DNA of 33,358 nt, taken from an uncultured Bacilli bacterium. Lineage in GTDB: Bacteria; Bacillota_I; Bacilli_A; RF39; UBA660. Below are positions 17,065 through 25,815 of this stretch, piece by piece. Position 1 is the first letter of the stretch. The number at the start of each line of letters is the position of its first letter. The DNA lies in contig CALVYE010000005.1 of assembly GCA_944372025.1 (NCBI GenBank), forward strand, positions 1 through 33,358, read 5' to 3'. The notes below the pieces were generated by a model that was given only the letters and a program-made list of their open reading frames with translations, did not search any database and was not told the DNA's origin. A program made the position numbers and the translations under genes.

Positions 17065-17573
17065 TATCCTAAAATCTCCTCTACTTTTTTACCTCTTAAT
17101 TTAGCAACATGTTCAGCAGTTCTTTGAGAACTAAGAGCTTCAATTGTAGCACGAGCCATATTTAATTTAGTATTAGATCCAAGTGATTTAGAAACAACAT
17201 CACGAACACCTGCAAGTTCAAGTACTGCACGAACAGGTCCTCCTGCGATAACTCCAGACCCAGCTGCTGCTGGTTTAATAAGAATTTTAGCTGCTCCACT
17301 TACTCCGATTGCATCGTGTGGAATAGTTCTATTATCAACTATAGGTACCATAATGATATTTTTTGTTGCAGCTTGAATAGCTTTTTTAATAGCATCAGGA
17401 ACTTCGTTAGCTTTACCAATTCCTAGACCAACTTTCCCTTTTCTATCTCCAACAGCTACTACAGCGCTAAATCTAAAATGACGACCACCTTTTGTAACTT
17501 TAGTAACACGGTTAATTGTGATTACTTCTTCGTCATATATCTTTTTTGGTGGGTTATATTTTTTTTCTTTCAT
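17064..17573 (-). CDS. rpsE: 30S ribosomal protein S5
   Basis: S5 lines the mRNA entry channel and affects decoding accuracy. It has 169 residues. The N-terminal double-stranded-RNA-binding-like domain ([24 protein letters not shown], about 29-52) and the C-terminal domain ([20 protein letters not shown]) are complete. It lies 16 nt after rplR and overlaps rplO by one base. Confidence 0.98.
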   Translation of the reverse strand: MKEKKYNPPKKIYDEEVITINRVTKVTKGGRHFRFSAVVAVGDRKGKVGLGIGKANEVPDAIKKAIQAATKNIIMVPIVDNRTIPHDAIGVSGAAKILIKPAAAGSGVIAGGPVRAVLELAGVRDVVSKSLGSNTKLNMARATIEALSSQRTAEHVAKLRGKKVEEILG

Positions 17574-17589
17574 TTCTATACCCTCCTTC

Positions 17590-17952
17590 TTAAAATTCTA
17601 ATCCATTTTCACGTGCAGCTTCTGCTAAAGCTTTAACACGTCCATGATATAGGTATCCACCTCTATCGAAAACTACTTTTGTAATATTTGCTTTTTTTGC
17701 TTTTTCAGCAATTGATTTTCCAACTAATTTAGCCGCTTCAATGTTTGAACCGTTTTCAATCTTTAATGTTTTGTCTAATGATGAAGCACTAGCAAGTGTA
17801 ACTTTATTAACATCATCGATAATTTGAACTGAGATGTTTTTATTTGATCTAAAAACATTTAATCTTGGAACTTCAGGAGTACCAGATACTTTAGCTCTAA
17901 CTCTTGCATGTCTAATCTTACGTACTTCATTACGAGATACCTTATTTACCAT
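17590..17952 (-). CDS. rplR: 50S ribosomal protein L18
   Basis: L18 binds 5S rRNA in the central protuberance together with L5. It has 120 residues. [33 protein letters not shown] and the closing [20 protein letters not shown] are conserved features. It lies 17 nt after rplF. Confidence 0.97.
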   Translation of the reverse strand: MVNKVSRNEVRKIRHARVRAKVSGTPEVPRLNVFRSNKNISVQIIDDVNKVTLASASSLDKTLKIENGSNIEAAKLVGKSIAEKAKKANITKVVFDRGGYLYHGRVKALAEAARENGLEF

Positions 17953-17969
17953 AACAATCTCTCCTTACC

Positions 17970-18509
17970 TTATTTTGAGGCTTTCTTTCCTTCTTTACGA
18001 CGGATATGTTCACCTTTATAACGAATACCTTTACCTTTATATGGTTCTGGTTTTCTTACTTTACGAATATTTGCAGCAAATTCTCCAACTGCTTGTTTAT
18101 CAATACCTTTAATAGTAATTTCTGTATTACTTACACCTTCAACTTGTAATCCGTTTGGTACGGCAAGTTCAACAGGATGTGAATAACCAGCATTTATAAC
18201 TAATTTTTCACCTTTTGGTTGAAAACGATAACCAACACCAAGGATTTCTAAACCCTTAGAATAACCGTTAGTAACTCCTTCAATCATATTAGCGATATTA
18301 GCATTTGCAGTACCGTGCATTTGTTTTGCAGGTTTAGTGTCATTTATTCTTTTAGTTATAACTTTTCCATCAGTAACTTCTACTGTAACATAATTAGAAA
18401 CATCTGATGTAAGTTCACCTTTTGGACCTTTAACTTTTACTATTTGACCTTCTACTGTAACTTCAACACCAGTAGGTACTGTTAAATTTCTATTTCCTAT
18501 ACGACTCAT
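17970..18509 (-). CDS. rplF: 50S ribosomal protein L6
   Basis: L6 lies near the factor-binding site of the large subunit. It has 179 residues and two similar RNA-binding domains. The start MSRIGNRNLTVPTGVEVTV and the C-terminal KVRKPEPYKGKGIRY are diagnostic. I chose ATG 18507-18509; a GTG three codons upstream is part of the ribosome site AGGAGGTG itself and is not a credible start. It lies 23 nt after rpsH. Confidence 0.97.
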   Translation of the reverse strand: MSRIGNRNLTVPTGVEVTVEGQIVKVKGPKGELTSDVSNYVTVEVTDGKVITKRINDTKPAKQMHGTANANIANMIEGVTNGYSKGLEILGVGYRFQPKGEKLVINAGYSHPVELAVPNGLQVEGVSNTEITIKGIDKQAVGEFAANIRKVRKPEPYKGKGIRYKGEHIRRKEGKKASK

Positions 18510-18532
18510 AAAGTCCACCTCCTTTTAGTTAT

Positions 18533-18934
18533 CTACCAAATATAAGCTAGTACTTCTCCACCAACTTGTTCTTCACGTGCTTTTTTATCAGTCATAATTC
18601 CTTTTGAAGTTGATATAATCGCAATTCCTAAACCATTTAATACTTTCGGAATTTCATCAACCTTTGCATAAACACGTAATCCTGGTTTAGAAATACGTTT
18701 TAATCCAGTAATTACTCTTTCTTTTCTATCTCCATATTTTAATGATAATACTATCATATCATCTTTATCATCATGTTTTTGAACTTCGAATCCATTAATG
18801 AATCCTTCTTCTTTTAGAATTCTAGCTATTTCTAATTTTACATTAGAAGCTGGAACTTCTACTTCTGTATAACGCATAGCATTTGCATTACGAATTCTCG
18901 TAAGCATATCTGCGATTGGGTCAGTTAATACCAT
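18533..18934 (-). CDS. rpsH: 30S ribosomal protein S8
   Basis: S8 binds helix 21 of 16S rRNA in the central domain; in E. coli it also represses its own operon. It has 133 residues. [16 protein letters not shown] and the C-terminal [23 protein letters not shown] are conserved. I chose ATG 18932-18934, preceded by GGGAGG; a longer reading starts inside the preceding rpsZ gene and adds nine unconserved residues. Confidence 0.97.
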   Translation of the reverse strand: MVLTDPIADMLTRIRNANAMRYTEVEVPASNVKLEIARILKEEGFINGFEVQKHDDKDDMIVLSLKYGDRKERVITGLKRISKPGLRVYAKVDEIPKVLNGLGIAIISTSKGIMTDKKAREEQVGGEVLAYIW

Positions 18935-18954
18935 AATAATCCTCCCTTCCCTTT

Positions 18955-19140
18955 TTACCAACTAGATTTCTTAACACCAGGGATTTGCCCTTTATATGCT
19001 AATTCTCTAAAACAAATACGACAGATTTTGAATTTTCCCATTACGGCATGTGGTCTTCCACATCTTTCGCATCTTGTGTATTCGCGTACTTTGTATTTTT
19101 GCTTTTTGTTAGCTTTAACAATCATGCTTTTCTTTGCCAT
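18955..19140 (-). CDS. rpsZ: 30S ribosomal protein S14, zinc-binding type Z
   Basis: S14 sits in the head of the small subunit. At 61 residues this is the short zinc-binding form, with two CxxC pairs (CERCGR and CRICF) and the end [11 protein letters not shown]. The zinc-free paralogue used by some Bacilli under zinc starvation is not in this window. It lies 21 nt after rplE. Confidence 0.97.
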   Translation of the reverse strand: MAKKSMIVKANKKQKYKVREYTRCERCGRPHAVMGKFKICRICFRELAYKGQIPGVKKSSW

Positions 19141-19161
19141 ATATTATCCTCCTTTACGAGA

Positions 19162-19701
19162 TTACTTTCTAAAAGGAATACCGATTCCATTTAATAAATC
19201 ATAAGCTTCTTCATCAGTTTTGGCAGTAGTAACGATAACTATATCCATACCACGAACTTTGACAACATTATCAAATTCAATTTCTGAGAATATTAATTGT
19301 TCTTTGATACCTAAAGTATAATTTCCTCTACCATCAAAACTTCTTTTAGAAACTCCTCTAAAATCTTTAACACGAGGTAATGAAATACGGATTAATTTTT
19401 CTAAGAAGTCATACATTTTTTCACCACGTAGTGTAACTTTGCATCCAATAGGAGCTCCTTCTCTTAATTTGAATCCAGCAATTGATTTTTTTGCTTTAGT
19501 TATTACAGGTTTTTGTCCAGAAATTAAAGCTAAATCTGCAACAGCAGCATCGATTAATTTACTGTTTTGATTTGCATCACCAACACCCATGTTAATAACT
19601 ATTTTTTCAATTTTTGGAACTTCCATAACTGATTTATAATTATGTTTTTCTTTTAAACTAGGAACAATTTCATTTAAATATTTTTCTTTTAGGCGGTTCA
19701 T
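19162..19701 (-). CDS. rplE: 50S ribosomal protein L5
   Basis: L5 binds 5S rRNA and contacts P-site tRNA in the central protuberance. It has 179 residues. [28 protein letters not shown] and [15 protein letters not shown] are conserved stretches. It lies 17 nt after rplX. Confidence 0.98.
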   Translation of the reverse strand: MNRLKEKYLNEIVPSLKEKHNYKSVMEVPKIEKIVINMGVGDANQNSKLIDAAVADLALISGQKPVITKAKKSIAGFKLREGAPIGCKVTLRGEKMYDFLEKLIRISLPRVKDFRGVSKRSFDGRGNYTLGIKEQLIFSEIEFDNVVKVRGMDIVIVTTAKTDEEAYDLLNGIGIPFRK

Positions 19702-19718
19702 AAATACCCTCCTTCCAA

Positions 19719-20027
19719 TTAATCTAGTTTAGAATTAGATTTTTTTGTAATTCTTACTTTTTTACCATTTTTATCTAATTCTTTACCGATTCTTGTTCTT
19801 TTTTTAGTTTTAGGATCTACAATCATAACATTAGATACATGAATTGGAGCTTCAACTTCAATGATTCCTCCATCTTTACCGTTAGTAGGTTTAATATGTT
19901 TTTTAACGATATTAACTCCTTCAACGATTACTTTGTCTTCTTTAACTAATGTTTGACTAATTTTTCCTTCTTTTCCTTTATCTTTACCACAGATAACTAC
20001 AACTTTATCTCCTGTTTTTAAATTCAT
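19719..20027 (-). CDS. rplX: 50S ribosomal protein L24
   Basis: L24 is an assembly-initiator protein close to the tunnel exit. It has 102 residues. The KOW motif near the N-terminus ([19 protein letters not shown], 5-23) and [14 protein letters not shown] are conserved. It lies 22 nt after rplN, with AGGAGGAA before its ATG. Confidence 0.97.
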   Translation of the reverse strand: MNLKTGDKVVVICGKDKGKEGKISQTLVKEDKVIVEGVNIVKKHIKPTNGKDGGIIEVEAPIHVSNVMIVDPKTKKRTRIGKELDKNGKKVRITKKSNSKLD

Positions 20028-20049
20028 GTTTCTTCCTCCTTTTTAAGGC

Positions 20050-20418
20050 TTATATAACTTCTTTAGCAAGTGAAACTATTTTCATATAATTATTATCTCT
20101 AAGTTCACGAGCTACAGGTCCTAGTACACGAGTTCCTACTGGAGATTTATCATCTTTTATGATAACACATGCATTATCGTCAAATTTGATGTAAGAGCCA
20201 TCTTCTCTTCTTGCTCCAAATTTACTTCTTACTATAACCGCTTTAACTACCTTACCTTTTTTAACAGTACCATTAGGTATAGCTTTTTTAACAGTACCGA
20301 CAACTACATCGCCAATGTTACCAGTTTTAACTTTACTTCCACCAAGAACTCTAATTACCATTAATTCACGAGCTCCTGAGTTATCAGCAACTTTTAAAAT
20401 ACTTTGTTGTTGAATCAT
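20050..20418 (-). CDS. rplN: 50S ribosomal protein L14
   Basis: L14 lies at the subunit interface and is the docking site of the silencing factor RsfS. It has 122 residues, the usual length. [20 protein letters not shown] and the end FMKIVSLAxEVI-like (here [14 protein letters not shown]) are diagnostic. It lies 30 nt after rpsQ. Confidence 0.98.
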   Translation of the reverse strand: MIQQQSILKVADNSGARELMVIRVLGGSKVKTGNIGDVVVGTVKKAIPNGTVKKGKVVKAVIVRSKFGARREDGSYIKFDDNACVIIKDDKSPVGTRVLGPVARELRDNNYMKIVSLAKEVI

Positions 20419-20448
20419 TAGATAATCCTCCTTCCACTAAAAGAGTTA

Positions 20449-20706
20449 CTATAATATTACTGCTTTTTCGATAACTTCTACAAGTTCATATCTTTTAGTT
20501 TTAGATAATGGTTTTGTGAAAGCTATACGAACAGTATCACCAATTTTAGCAACGTTTTGTTCATCGTGAGCAGCATATTTTTTAGAATATTTTACTCTTT
20601 TTCCATATAATGGATCTTTTTTATATGTTTCAACTAAAACTGTAATAGTTTTATCAGTTTTATCACTTACAACTTTTCCTACAAGTTCACGTTTTTTTGT
20701 ATTCAT
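20449..20706 (-). CDS. rpsQ: 30S ribosomal protein S17
   Basis: S17 is an OB-fold protein that binds the 5' domain of 16S rRNA early in assembly. It has 85 residues. [20 protein letters not shown] and the [12 protein letters not shown] end are conserved. It lies only 5 nt after rpmC. Confidence 0.97.
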   Translation of the reverse strand: MNTKKRELVGKVVSDKTDKTITVLVETYKKDPLYGKRVKYSKKYAAHDEQNVAKIGDTVRIAFTKPLSKTKRYELVEVIEKAVIL

Positions 20707-20711
20707 AAGGA

Positions 20712-20918
20712 TTAAGCCTCCTCTTCTTTGTTCATTTCACGTTCTCTAAGAATAGTTTTTAATCTTGCAACGGTTTTTCTAAGTTCTCTAATTCTTGAAG
20801 GTTTTTCTAGATTACCGCTAGCTTGTTGAAAACGTAAATTAAATAATTCTTCTTTAGATTCTTCGATCTTTTTGTTTATTTCTTCAGTGGTTAAATTTCT
20901 GATTTCATTAACCTTCAT
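20712..20918 (-). CDS. rpmC: 50S ribosomal protein L29
   Basis: L29 is a two-helix protein at the tunnel exit. It has 68 residues. [18 protein letters not shown] and the [18 protein letters not shown] turn are diagnostic. I chose ATG 20916-20918; the five extra residues of the longer reading lie in the ribosome-binding region. The gene overlaps the end of rplP by 11 nt. Confidence 0.96.
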   Translation of the reverse strand: MKVNEIRNLTTEEINKKIEESKEELFNLRFQQASGNLEKPSRIRELRKTVARLKTILREREMNKEEEA

Positions 20919-21339
20919 TAGTATCACCACCATCTTCTTTTTTAACGAATTTGCATTTAATAGGTAATTTGTGGCTTGCTAAACGGAAAGCTTCACGAGC
21001 AATTTCTTCTGAAACTCCACCGATTTCAAACATAATTTTGCCTTCTTTAACAACAGCAACCCATTCTTCAACATTACCTTTACCTTTACCCATACGAGTT
21101 TCTAAAGGTTGTTTTGTTTTAGCTAAATGTGGGAATATGTTTATCCAAACACGTCCACCACGTTTCATATAACGAGTCATAGCAATACGAGCAGCTTCAA
21201 TTTGTCTACCAGTAATCCATGCTCCTTCTTTAGCCATTAAACCAAATTCTCCAAAGTTAACTTTTGTATTACCTCTAGCTTTACCTTCATAAGAAATTCT
21301 ATGAGGTTTTCTATACTTAGTTCTTTTTGGCATTAACAT
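20908..21339 (-). CDS. rplP: 50S ribosomal protein L16
   Basis: L16 lies near the A site and aids tRNA accommodation. From ATG 21337-21339 it has 143 residues, the family norm. The start [14 protein letters not shown] and the conserved [20 protein letters not shown] segment, which includes the arginine that is hydroxylated in some bacteria, identify it. I rejected the longer open frame, which adds 23 residues, because AGGAGGT lies 8 nt before the chosen ATG. The gene overlaps the end of rpsC by 23 nt, so its ribosome site is inside rpsC. Confidence 0.96.
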   Translation of the reverse strand: MLMPKRTKYRKPHRISYEGKARGNTKVNFGEFGLMAKEGAWITGRQIEAARIAMTRYMKRGGRVWINIFPHLAKTKQPLETRMGKGKGNVEEWVAVVKEGKIMFEIGGVSEEIAREAFRLASHKLPIKCKFVKKEDGGDTNEG

Positions 21340-21997
21340 TTGTATTACCTCCTTTAGAAGTTTTCTTAGAAGGAAGGATTTCTCCTTTATAAATCCAAAC
21401 TTTAACACCTATTTTTCCATAAGTTGTATCTGCTTCACTTGTTGCATAATCGATATCAGCTCTTAGTGTATGTAGTGGAGTATTACCTTCACTATATCCT
21501 TCACTACGAGCCATATCAGCTCCACCTAAACGACCAGATACTAAAGTTTTAACTCCTTTAGCTCCTGCTTTCATAACATTTCTAATCGCTCTTTTTTGTG
21601 CGATTCTAAATGAAACTCTATTTTCGATTTGGTGTGCAATATTATCAGCAACTAATTTAGCAACTAAATCTGGATTTTTAATTTCCATAATAGAAATTTG
21701 AATATCTTCATTTACTAATTTTGATAATTCCTTCTTTATTTTTTCGATTTCTTCACCGCCACGTCCAATTATAACTCCTGGTTTAGAAGTATGAATTGTA
21801 ACTTCGCAAGCTTTAGGATTTCTTTCGATTAAAATAGTAGAAATACCAGCATCTTTAAGTTTTTTATCTAAAAACTTACGGATTTTAACGTCGTTATTTA
21901 AATACTTAGCGAAATCTTTATTTCCAGCATACCAGTTAGATTCCCAAGTTTTATTTATACCGATTCTAAGTCCTACTGGACTAACTTTTTGTCCCAT
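21317..21997 (-). CDS. rpsC: 30S ribosomal protein S3
   Basis: S3 lines the mRNA entry channel and contributes to helicase activity. It has 226 residues. [14 protein letters not shown], the KH domain with [20 protein letters not shown] (about 73-92) and the C-terminal domain [20 protein letters not shown] are complete. It starts 13 nt after rplV and overlaps rplP by 23 nt; its last residues (about 220-226) are therefore read from bases that also encode the rplP start. Confidence 0.98.
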   Translation of the reverse strand: MGQKVSPVGLRIGINKTWESNWYAGNKDFAKYLNNDVKIRKFLDKKLKDAGISTILIERNPKACEVTIHTSKPGVIIGRGGEEIEKIKKELSKLVNEDIQISIMEIKNPDLVAKLVADNIAHQIENRVSFRIAQKRAIRNVMKAGAKGVKTLVSGRLGGADMARSEGYSEGNTPLHTLRADIDYATSEADTTYGKIGVKVWIYKGEILPSKKTSKGGNTNVNAKKN

Positions 21998-22010
21998 CAG
22001 TATACCTCCT

Positions 22011-22349
22011 TTACTTTGTTTTATAACCTACGACTACAGTTATATGACTAGTTCTTTTATCGTGTCTATCAATATGACTTCTAGAACCAAATCTAATTCT
22101 TTTTAGAACTGGTCCTTCATTGATATATGCTTCAAGAACATATAATTTATCCTTTTCAAGGCCTAAATTATTTTCTGCATTCGCTACTGCTGAAGTTAAT
22201 ACTTTATTTATTAATCTAGCAGATTTTTTATTTAAATTATTTAATATATTTGCTGCTTCACTAACACTTTTCCCGCGAATTAAATCGATAACTAAACGAG
22301 ATTTTATAGGAGCAGTTAGAACTGTTTTTGCAGTTGCTTTTGCCTTCAT
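22011..22349 (-). CDS. rplV: 50S ribosomal protein L22
   Basis: L22 has a globular domain on the surface and a long hairpin lining the exit tunnel, where macrolide-resistance changes occur. It has 112 residues. [19 protein letters not shown] and the hairpin region [17 protein letters not shown] are conserved; the hairpin shows no unusual insertion. It lies 18 nt after rpsS. Confidence 0.97.
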   Translation of the reverse strand: MKAKATAKTVLTAPIKSRLVIDLIRGKSVSEAANILNNLNKKSARLINKVLTSAVANAENNLGLEKDKLYVLEAYINEGPVLKRIRFGSRSHIDRHDKRTSHITVVVGYKTK

Positions 22350-22367
22350 TTAAGCATCCTCCTTTGG

Positions 22368-22640
22368 TTATTTCTTTTTCTTGTCATCACCGTGTCCACC
22401 AAATTTACGTGTTGGAGAGAATTCACCTAATTTATGACCAACCATATCTTCAGTAACATATACTGGGATAAATTCTTTTCCGTTGTGTACCGCAAATGTG
22501 TGACCAATAAATTCAGGATAAATTGTTGAACGGCGTGACCATGTTTTGATAACTTGTTTTTTATTTGATTCATTCATTTCACGAACTCTTTTAAGTAATC
22601 TTTCGAATACATAAGGTCCTTTTTTCAAACTTCTTGCCAT
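22368..22640 (-). CDS. rpsS: 30S ribosomal protein S19
   Basis: S19 binds the head of the small subunit with S13. It has 90 residues. [36 protein letters not shown] and [15 protein letters not shown] are diagnostic. It lies 17 nt after rplB. Confidence 0.98.
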   Translation of the reverse strand: MARSLKKGPYVFERLLKRVREMNESNKKQVIKTWSRRSTIYPEFIGHTFAVHNGKEFIPVYVTEDMVGHKLGEFSPTRKFGGHGDDKKKK

Positions 22641-22657
22641 TATTATTTCATCCTTTC

Positions 22658-23491
22658 TTATTTTTTCTTACGGCGATTAACAATAAATTTGTCAGAAGCC
22701 TTTTTATTTTTACGAGTTTTGTATCCAAGTGCTGGTTTACCCCAAGGAGTAAGTGGTCCTTTTCTACCGATTGGCGCTCTACCTTCACCACCACCATGAG
22801 GGTGATCGTTAGGGTTCATAACTGAACCACGAACTGTAGGTCTTATACCCATGTGACGTTTACGTCCAGCTTTACCAATACTTACTAACTCATGATCGGC
22901 ATTTCCTACTTCACCGATTGTTGCCATACATGTACCAAGAACTAATCTAGTTTCTCCACTATTTAATCTTAGCATTACATATTTACCTTCACGTCCAAGA
23001 ATTTGTGCTTTATTACCCGCACTTCTTGCAATTTGTGCACCTTTTCCAGGTTTCATTTCGATGTTGTGTACTACTGTACCAACAGGAATGTTCATAAGTG
23101 GAAGTGCATTACCAACTTTGATATCAGCATTTTCTCCACTCATTATTTTATCTCCTACTTTTAATCCTTTAGGAGCAATGATGTATCTTTTTTCTCCATC
23201 TTTATAATTAATTAAAGCAATGTTAGCTGTTCTATTTGGATCGTATTCAATAGTAGCAACAACACCTTCGATATCTTTTTTATCTCTTTTAAAGTCGATA
23301 ATACGATATTTTCTTTTTGCTCCGCCGCCTTGATGACGAACTGTTATTCTACCTAAATTATTACGACCACCGTTTTTACTTAATGATACTAATAAACTTT
23401 TTTCTGGTGTACTAGTAGTAATTTCATCATTAACTAATCTAGACATTTCTCTAGTACCATTAGTCATTGGTTTTAATTTCTTAATTGGCAT
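22658..23491 (-). CDS. rplB: 50S ribosomal protein L2
   Basis: L2 is essential for subunit association and peptidyl-transferase assembly. It has 277 residues. [20 protein letters not shown] and the C-terminal [20 protein letters not shown], containing the conserved histidine near the catalytic centre, are present. It lies 20 nt after rplW. Confidence 0.98.
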   Translation of the reverse strand: MPIKKLKPMTNGTREMSRLVNDEITTSTPEKSLLVSLSKNGGRNNLGRITVRHQGGGAKRKYRIIDFKRDKKDIEGVVATIEYDPNRTANIALINYKDGEKRYIIAPKGLKVGDKIMSGENADIKVGNALPLMNIPVGTVVHNIEMKPGKGAQIARSAGNKAQILGREGKYVMLRLNSGETRLVLGTCMATIGEVGNADHELVSIGKAGRKRHMGIRPTVRGSVMNPNDHPHGGGEGRAPIGRKGPLTPWGKPALGYKTRKNKKASDKFIVNRRKKK

Positions 23492-23511
23492 TTTAATAAC
23501 CTCCTTGTCTG

Positions 23512-23796
23512 TTAGCCAAGGTCTATTGTGTTACCTTCTGCTAACTTAACAATTGCTTTTTTATATTTACTTGTCATACCAGTGTATCTACCAACTCTTT
23601 TTTTCTTTGGCTTAACATTTATGGTATTAACACTTTCAACTTTAACGTTGAAGATTTTTTCGATTGCTTGTTTAATTTCTGTCTTGTTTGCTTTAGAATC
23701 AACTTTAAACACATAGCTTTTTCCATCTTCAGCTATTGTAGCAGTTTTTTCAGTTATAATAGGAGCTTTAATGATATCTCTATAATGATTCATCAT
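23512..23796 (-). CDS. rplW: 50S ribosomal protein L23
   Basis: L23 at the tunnel exit is the docking site for trigger factor and SRP. It has 94 residues. [20 protein letters not shown] and the loop [20 protein letters not shown] are conserved. The first ATG shares one base with the rplD stop (TAATG), and the Shine-Dalgarno GAGGAGGTG is made of the Glu-Glu-Val codons at the end of rplD. Two consecutive ATG codons exist and either may be used. Confidence 0.97.
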   Translation of the reverse strand: MMNHYRDIIKAPIITEKTATIAEDGKSYVFKVDSKANKTEIKQAIEKIFNVKVESVNTINVKPKKKRVGRYTGMTSKYKKAIVKLAEGNTIDLG

Positions 23797-24422
23797 TAGC
23801 TAAGCACCTCCTCTATTTTGTTAACTGCATCTTCAGTAACTACCATGTAATCAGCATTAACGATATCTAATGTATTTATTTCTTCGTTAGATAAAACTAA
23901 TACTTGTGATAAGTTTCTAGAAGCAAGGATTAAATTGTCTTCTAATTCTGAAGTTACAATTAAAACTTTTTTATCATCTAATTTTAAATTATTTAGTAAT
24001 TCAGTAAAGTCTTTAGTTTTTGGAGTTTCTAAATTCATGTTGTCAACTACCATTAATTCTTTACCTTTAAATTTATAAGATAGCGCAGATAAAAGTGCTA
24101 ATCTTCTTTCCTTTTTATTCATTTTCTTTTTATAGTCTCTTGGAGTTGGACCGAATACTATTCCGCCACCTCTCCATTGAGTAGCACGAATACTACCTTG
24201 TCTTGCACGTCCTGTACCTTTTTGTCTCCATGGTTTTCTACCACCACCGCTAACTTCTGAGCGATTTTTAGTTTTATGAGTTCCTTGTCTTAATGATGCT
24301 AAAGAAAGTATTAAAGCATTATGTAATACTGCATCATTTGGTTCTATATTCCATATATTGTCGTTTAAGTTAATGTCTTTTAGTTTATCACCTTTTACAT
24401 TTAAAAGAGCTATTTTAGCCAT
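23796..24422 (-). CDS. rplD: 50S ribosomal protein L4
   Basis: L4 reaches into the exit tunnel. In E. coli and other bacteria it is also the repressor of the S10 operon through the leader RNA. It has 208 residues. The tunnel loop is intact ([19 protein letters not shown], about 60-78), followed by [14 protein letters not shown]. It lies 52 nt after rplC, the widest gap in the operon; I see only an AAAGGAGG site there. Its presence suits the structured leader before rpsJ. Confidence 0.97.
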   Translation of the reverse strand: MAKIALLNVKGDKLKDINLNDNIWNIEPNDAVLHNALILSLASLRQGTHKTKNRSEVSGGGRKPWRQKGTGRARQGSIRATQWRGGGIVFGPTPRDYKKKMNKKERRLALLSALSYKFKGKELMVVDNMNLETPKTKDFTELLNNLKLDDKKVLIVTSELEDNLILASRNLSQVLVLSNEEINTLDIVNADYMVVTEDAVNKIEEVLS

Positions 24423-24474
24423 TTCAAATTCCTCCTTTCATCACAATAAATTAAATACTTAAATTTTATTTTTT

Positions 24475-25239
24475 CTATTCTTCTACTTTTTCTTCTTGTG
24501 ATGATTCATTTGTTTCTTCTGTTGTCTTGGTATCATCAGTAACATCTTCAACAGTTTCGGAAACTACTGGTTCTTCTGTTACATAGCTTATTAATTCTTC
24601 CATTTCTTTTTTAATTGGATTTTTAACAGCAGTTCTTATAACAACAAAAGATTTTTTAGGACCAGGAACATTACCTTTAACTAATAGACAACCATTTAGA
24701 GTATCAACTGCAACTATAACTAAATTTTGAATAGTAATAGTTTCTTCACCCATATGTCCAGGTAATTTTTTACCTTTAAATACACGCATTGGTCTCATTG
24801 TTCCCATTGAACCAGGACCTCTATGATAGTGTGATCCGTGAGTCATTGGACCACGACTTTGGTTATGACGTTTAATAACGCCTTGGAACCCTTTACCTTT
24901 ACTAGTTCCAGTTACATCAACCATTTCTCCAACTTCGAATGTATCTGCATGTAATTCCATTCCAAGTTCGTAATTGTTAATGTCAACACCTCTGATTTCT
25001 TTTAAGAAGCGCTTAGGTGTTGTGTTTGCTTTTTTAGTATGACCAAGTTCAGGTTTGTTTGATAGTTTTTCTCTTTTTTCGCCAAATCCAAGTTGAATAG
25101 CTTCATAACCATCATTTTCTTTAGTTCTAATTTGTGTAACAACATTAGTACCTACTTCAATAACAGTTACAGGAGTTAACTTACCGTTTTTATCAAAAAC
25201 TTGAGTCATTCCTAATTTGCGACCTAAGATTCCTTTCAT
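24475..25239 (-). CDS. rplC: 50S ribosomal protein L3 with acidic C-terminal extension
   Basis: L3 initiates large-subunit assembly. It has 254 residues, about 44 more than the roughly 209 usual in Bacilli. The core is normal: [40 protein letters not shown] with the conserved glutamine that is methylated in E. coli, and [17 protein letters not shown]. After this the chain continues with about 44 residues containing 17 Glu/Asp and only 3 Lys, with many Thr/Ser. The tail looks disordered. It lies 18 nt after rpsJ. Confidence 0.97.
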   Translation of the reverse strand: MKGILGRKLGMTQVFDKNGKLTPVTVIEVGTNVVTQIRTKENDGYEAIQLGFGEKREKLSNKPELGHTKKANTTPKRFLKEIRGVDINNYELGMELHADTFEVGEMVDVTGTSKGKGFQGVIKRHNQSRGPMTHGSHYHRGPGSMGTMRPMRVFKGKKLPGHMGEETITIQNLVIVAVDTLNGCLLVKGNVPGPKKSFVVIRTAVKNPIKKEMEELISYVTEEPVVSETVEDVTDDTKTTEETNESSQEEKVEE

Positions 25240-25257
25240 AATTTTTTCCTCCTATTT

Positions 25258-25566
25258 TTATAATTTGATTTGTATTTCAACACCACTAGGTAAATCAACA
25301 TGAGTTAAAGCCTCAATTGTTTCTTTACTAGGATTATTGATATCGATTAGTCTTTTATGAGTACGCATTTCAAATTGTTCACGTGAATCTTTATATTTGT
25401 GTACTGCTCTTAAAATTGTATATTTTTGAATTTCAGTTGGTAGTGGTACTGGTCCACTAACTTCCCCTCCAGTTCTTTTAACAGTTTCTACAATTTTAAT
25501 AGCTGCTTGATCTAATATTTTGTGATCATACGCTTTCAATCTGATACGAACTTTCGTATTTGACAT
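25258..25566 (-). CDS. rpsJ: 30S ribosomal protein S10
   Basis: S10 belongs to the head of the small subunit and also works in transcription antitermination with NusB. It has 102 residues, the usual length. [17 protein letters not shown]-type start and [20 protein letters not shown] are diagnostic. It is the first gene of the 29-gene ribosomal operon, preceded by GGGGAGG and a structured leader. Confidence 0.98.
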   Translation of the reverse strand: MSNTKVRIRLKAYDHKILDQAAIKIVETVKRTGGEVSGPVPLPTEIQKYTILRAVHKYKDSREQFEMRTHKRLIDINNPSKETIEALTHVDLPSGVEIQIKL

Positions 25567-25693
25567 AATTCTTCCTCCCCTCGCCTATATCGATGTATAG
25601 ACTAGCTCCGAGCAAATAACCTGACAACCCTTTTAAATTGTTAACAACTTAACCTGGTGTGTCAGCAACCTTGCACATCTAAGCCGTCAAACA
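25567..25693 (-). ncRNA. Structured 5' leader of the S10 operon, putative ribosomal-protein autoregulatory RNA
   Basis: The untranslated leader is about 127 nt. Two hairpins are visible on the minus strand. The first (25621-25665) has a 6-bp base stem CTGACA/TGTCAG, an internal loop, then CC/GG and a smaller GTTAA/TTAAC hairpin inside. The second (25580-25612) has CTCG/CGAG around an asymmetric loop and a CTATA/TATAG tip; it ends next to the GGGGAGG of rpsJ. S10 leaders bound by L4 are known in E. coli and proposed in Bacilli; equating this one with them is inference. Confidence 0.6.
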
Positions 25694-25699
25694 TTTAAC

Positions 25700-25729
25700 A
25701 TTTTACCATAGATATCCTATGAAAATCAA
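25700..25729 (-). promoter_or_regulatory. Extended -10 promoter of the S10-spc-alpha operon
   Basis: On the minus strand TTGATT (25724-25729), an 18-nt spacer and TAAAAT (25700-25705) preceded by TGG form an extended -10 promoter. The predicted start is near 25693. It lies between the gpmI terminator and the leader RNA. The spacer contains an inverted repeat CATAG/CTATG (25707-25721). Confidence 0.78.
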
Positions 25730-25777
25730 GGCTTTTTTAGAACTTTTTTGTTAAAATCTTACAAATATTTTACAAAC

Positions 25778-25815
25778 AAAAAAATAGTAAAAATTTTATT
25801 TCATTTTTACTATTT
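25778..25815 (-). terminator. Terminator after gpmI
   Basis: Perfect 13-bp arms at 25782-25794 and 25803-25815 enclose an 8-nt loop and are followed by a U-rich stretch on the minus strand. The upstream arm covers the gpmI stop codon TAG at 25810-25812. Confidence 0.85.

Noticed and set aside
21340-21408. N-terminal extension of L16
   Set aside because: The extra 23 residues are the out-of-frame end of rpsC, and a strong ribosome site precedes the canonical MLMPKR start.
4337-23716. Other plus-strand open frames (for example at 4337, 5864, 6297, 8223, 13600, 16327, 16682, 17834, 20951, 22120, 22634 and 23528)
   Set aside because: All are antisense shadows of well-identified conserved genes, and none matches a known protein.
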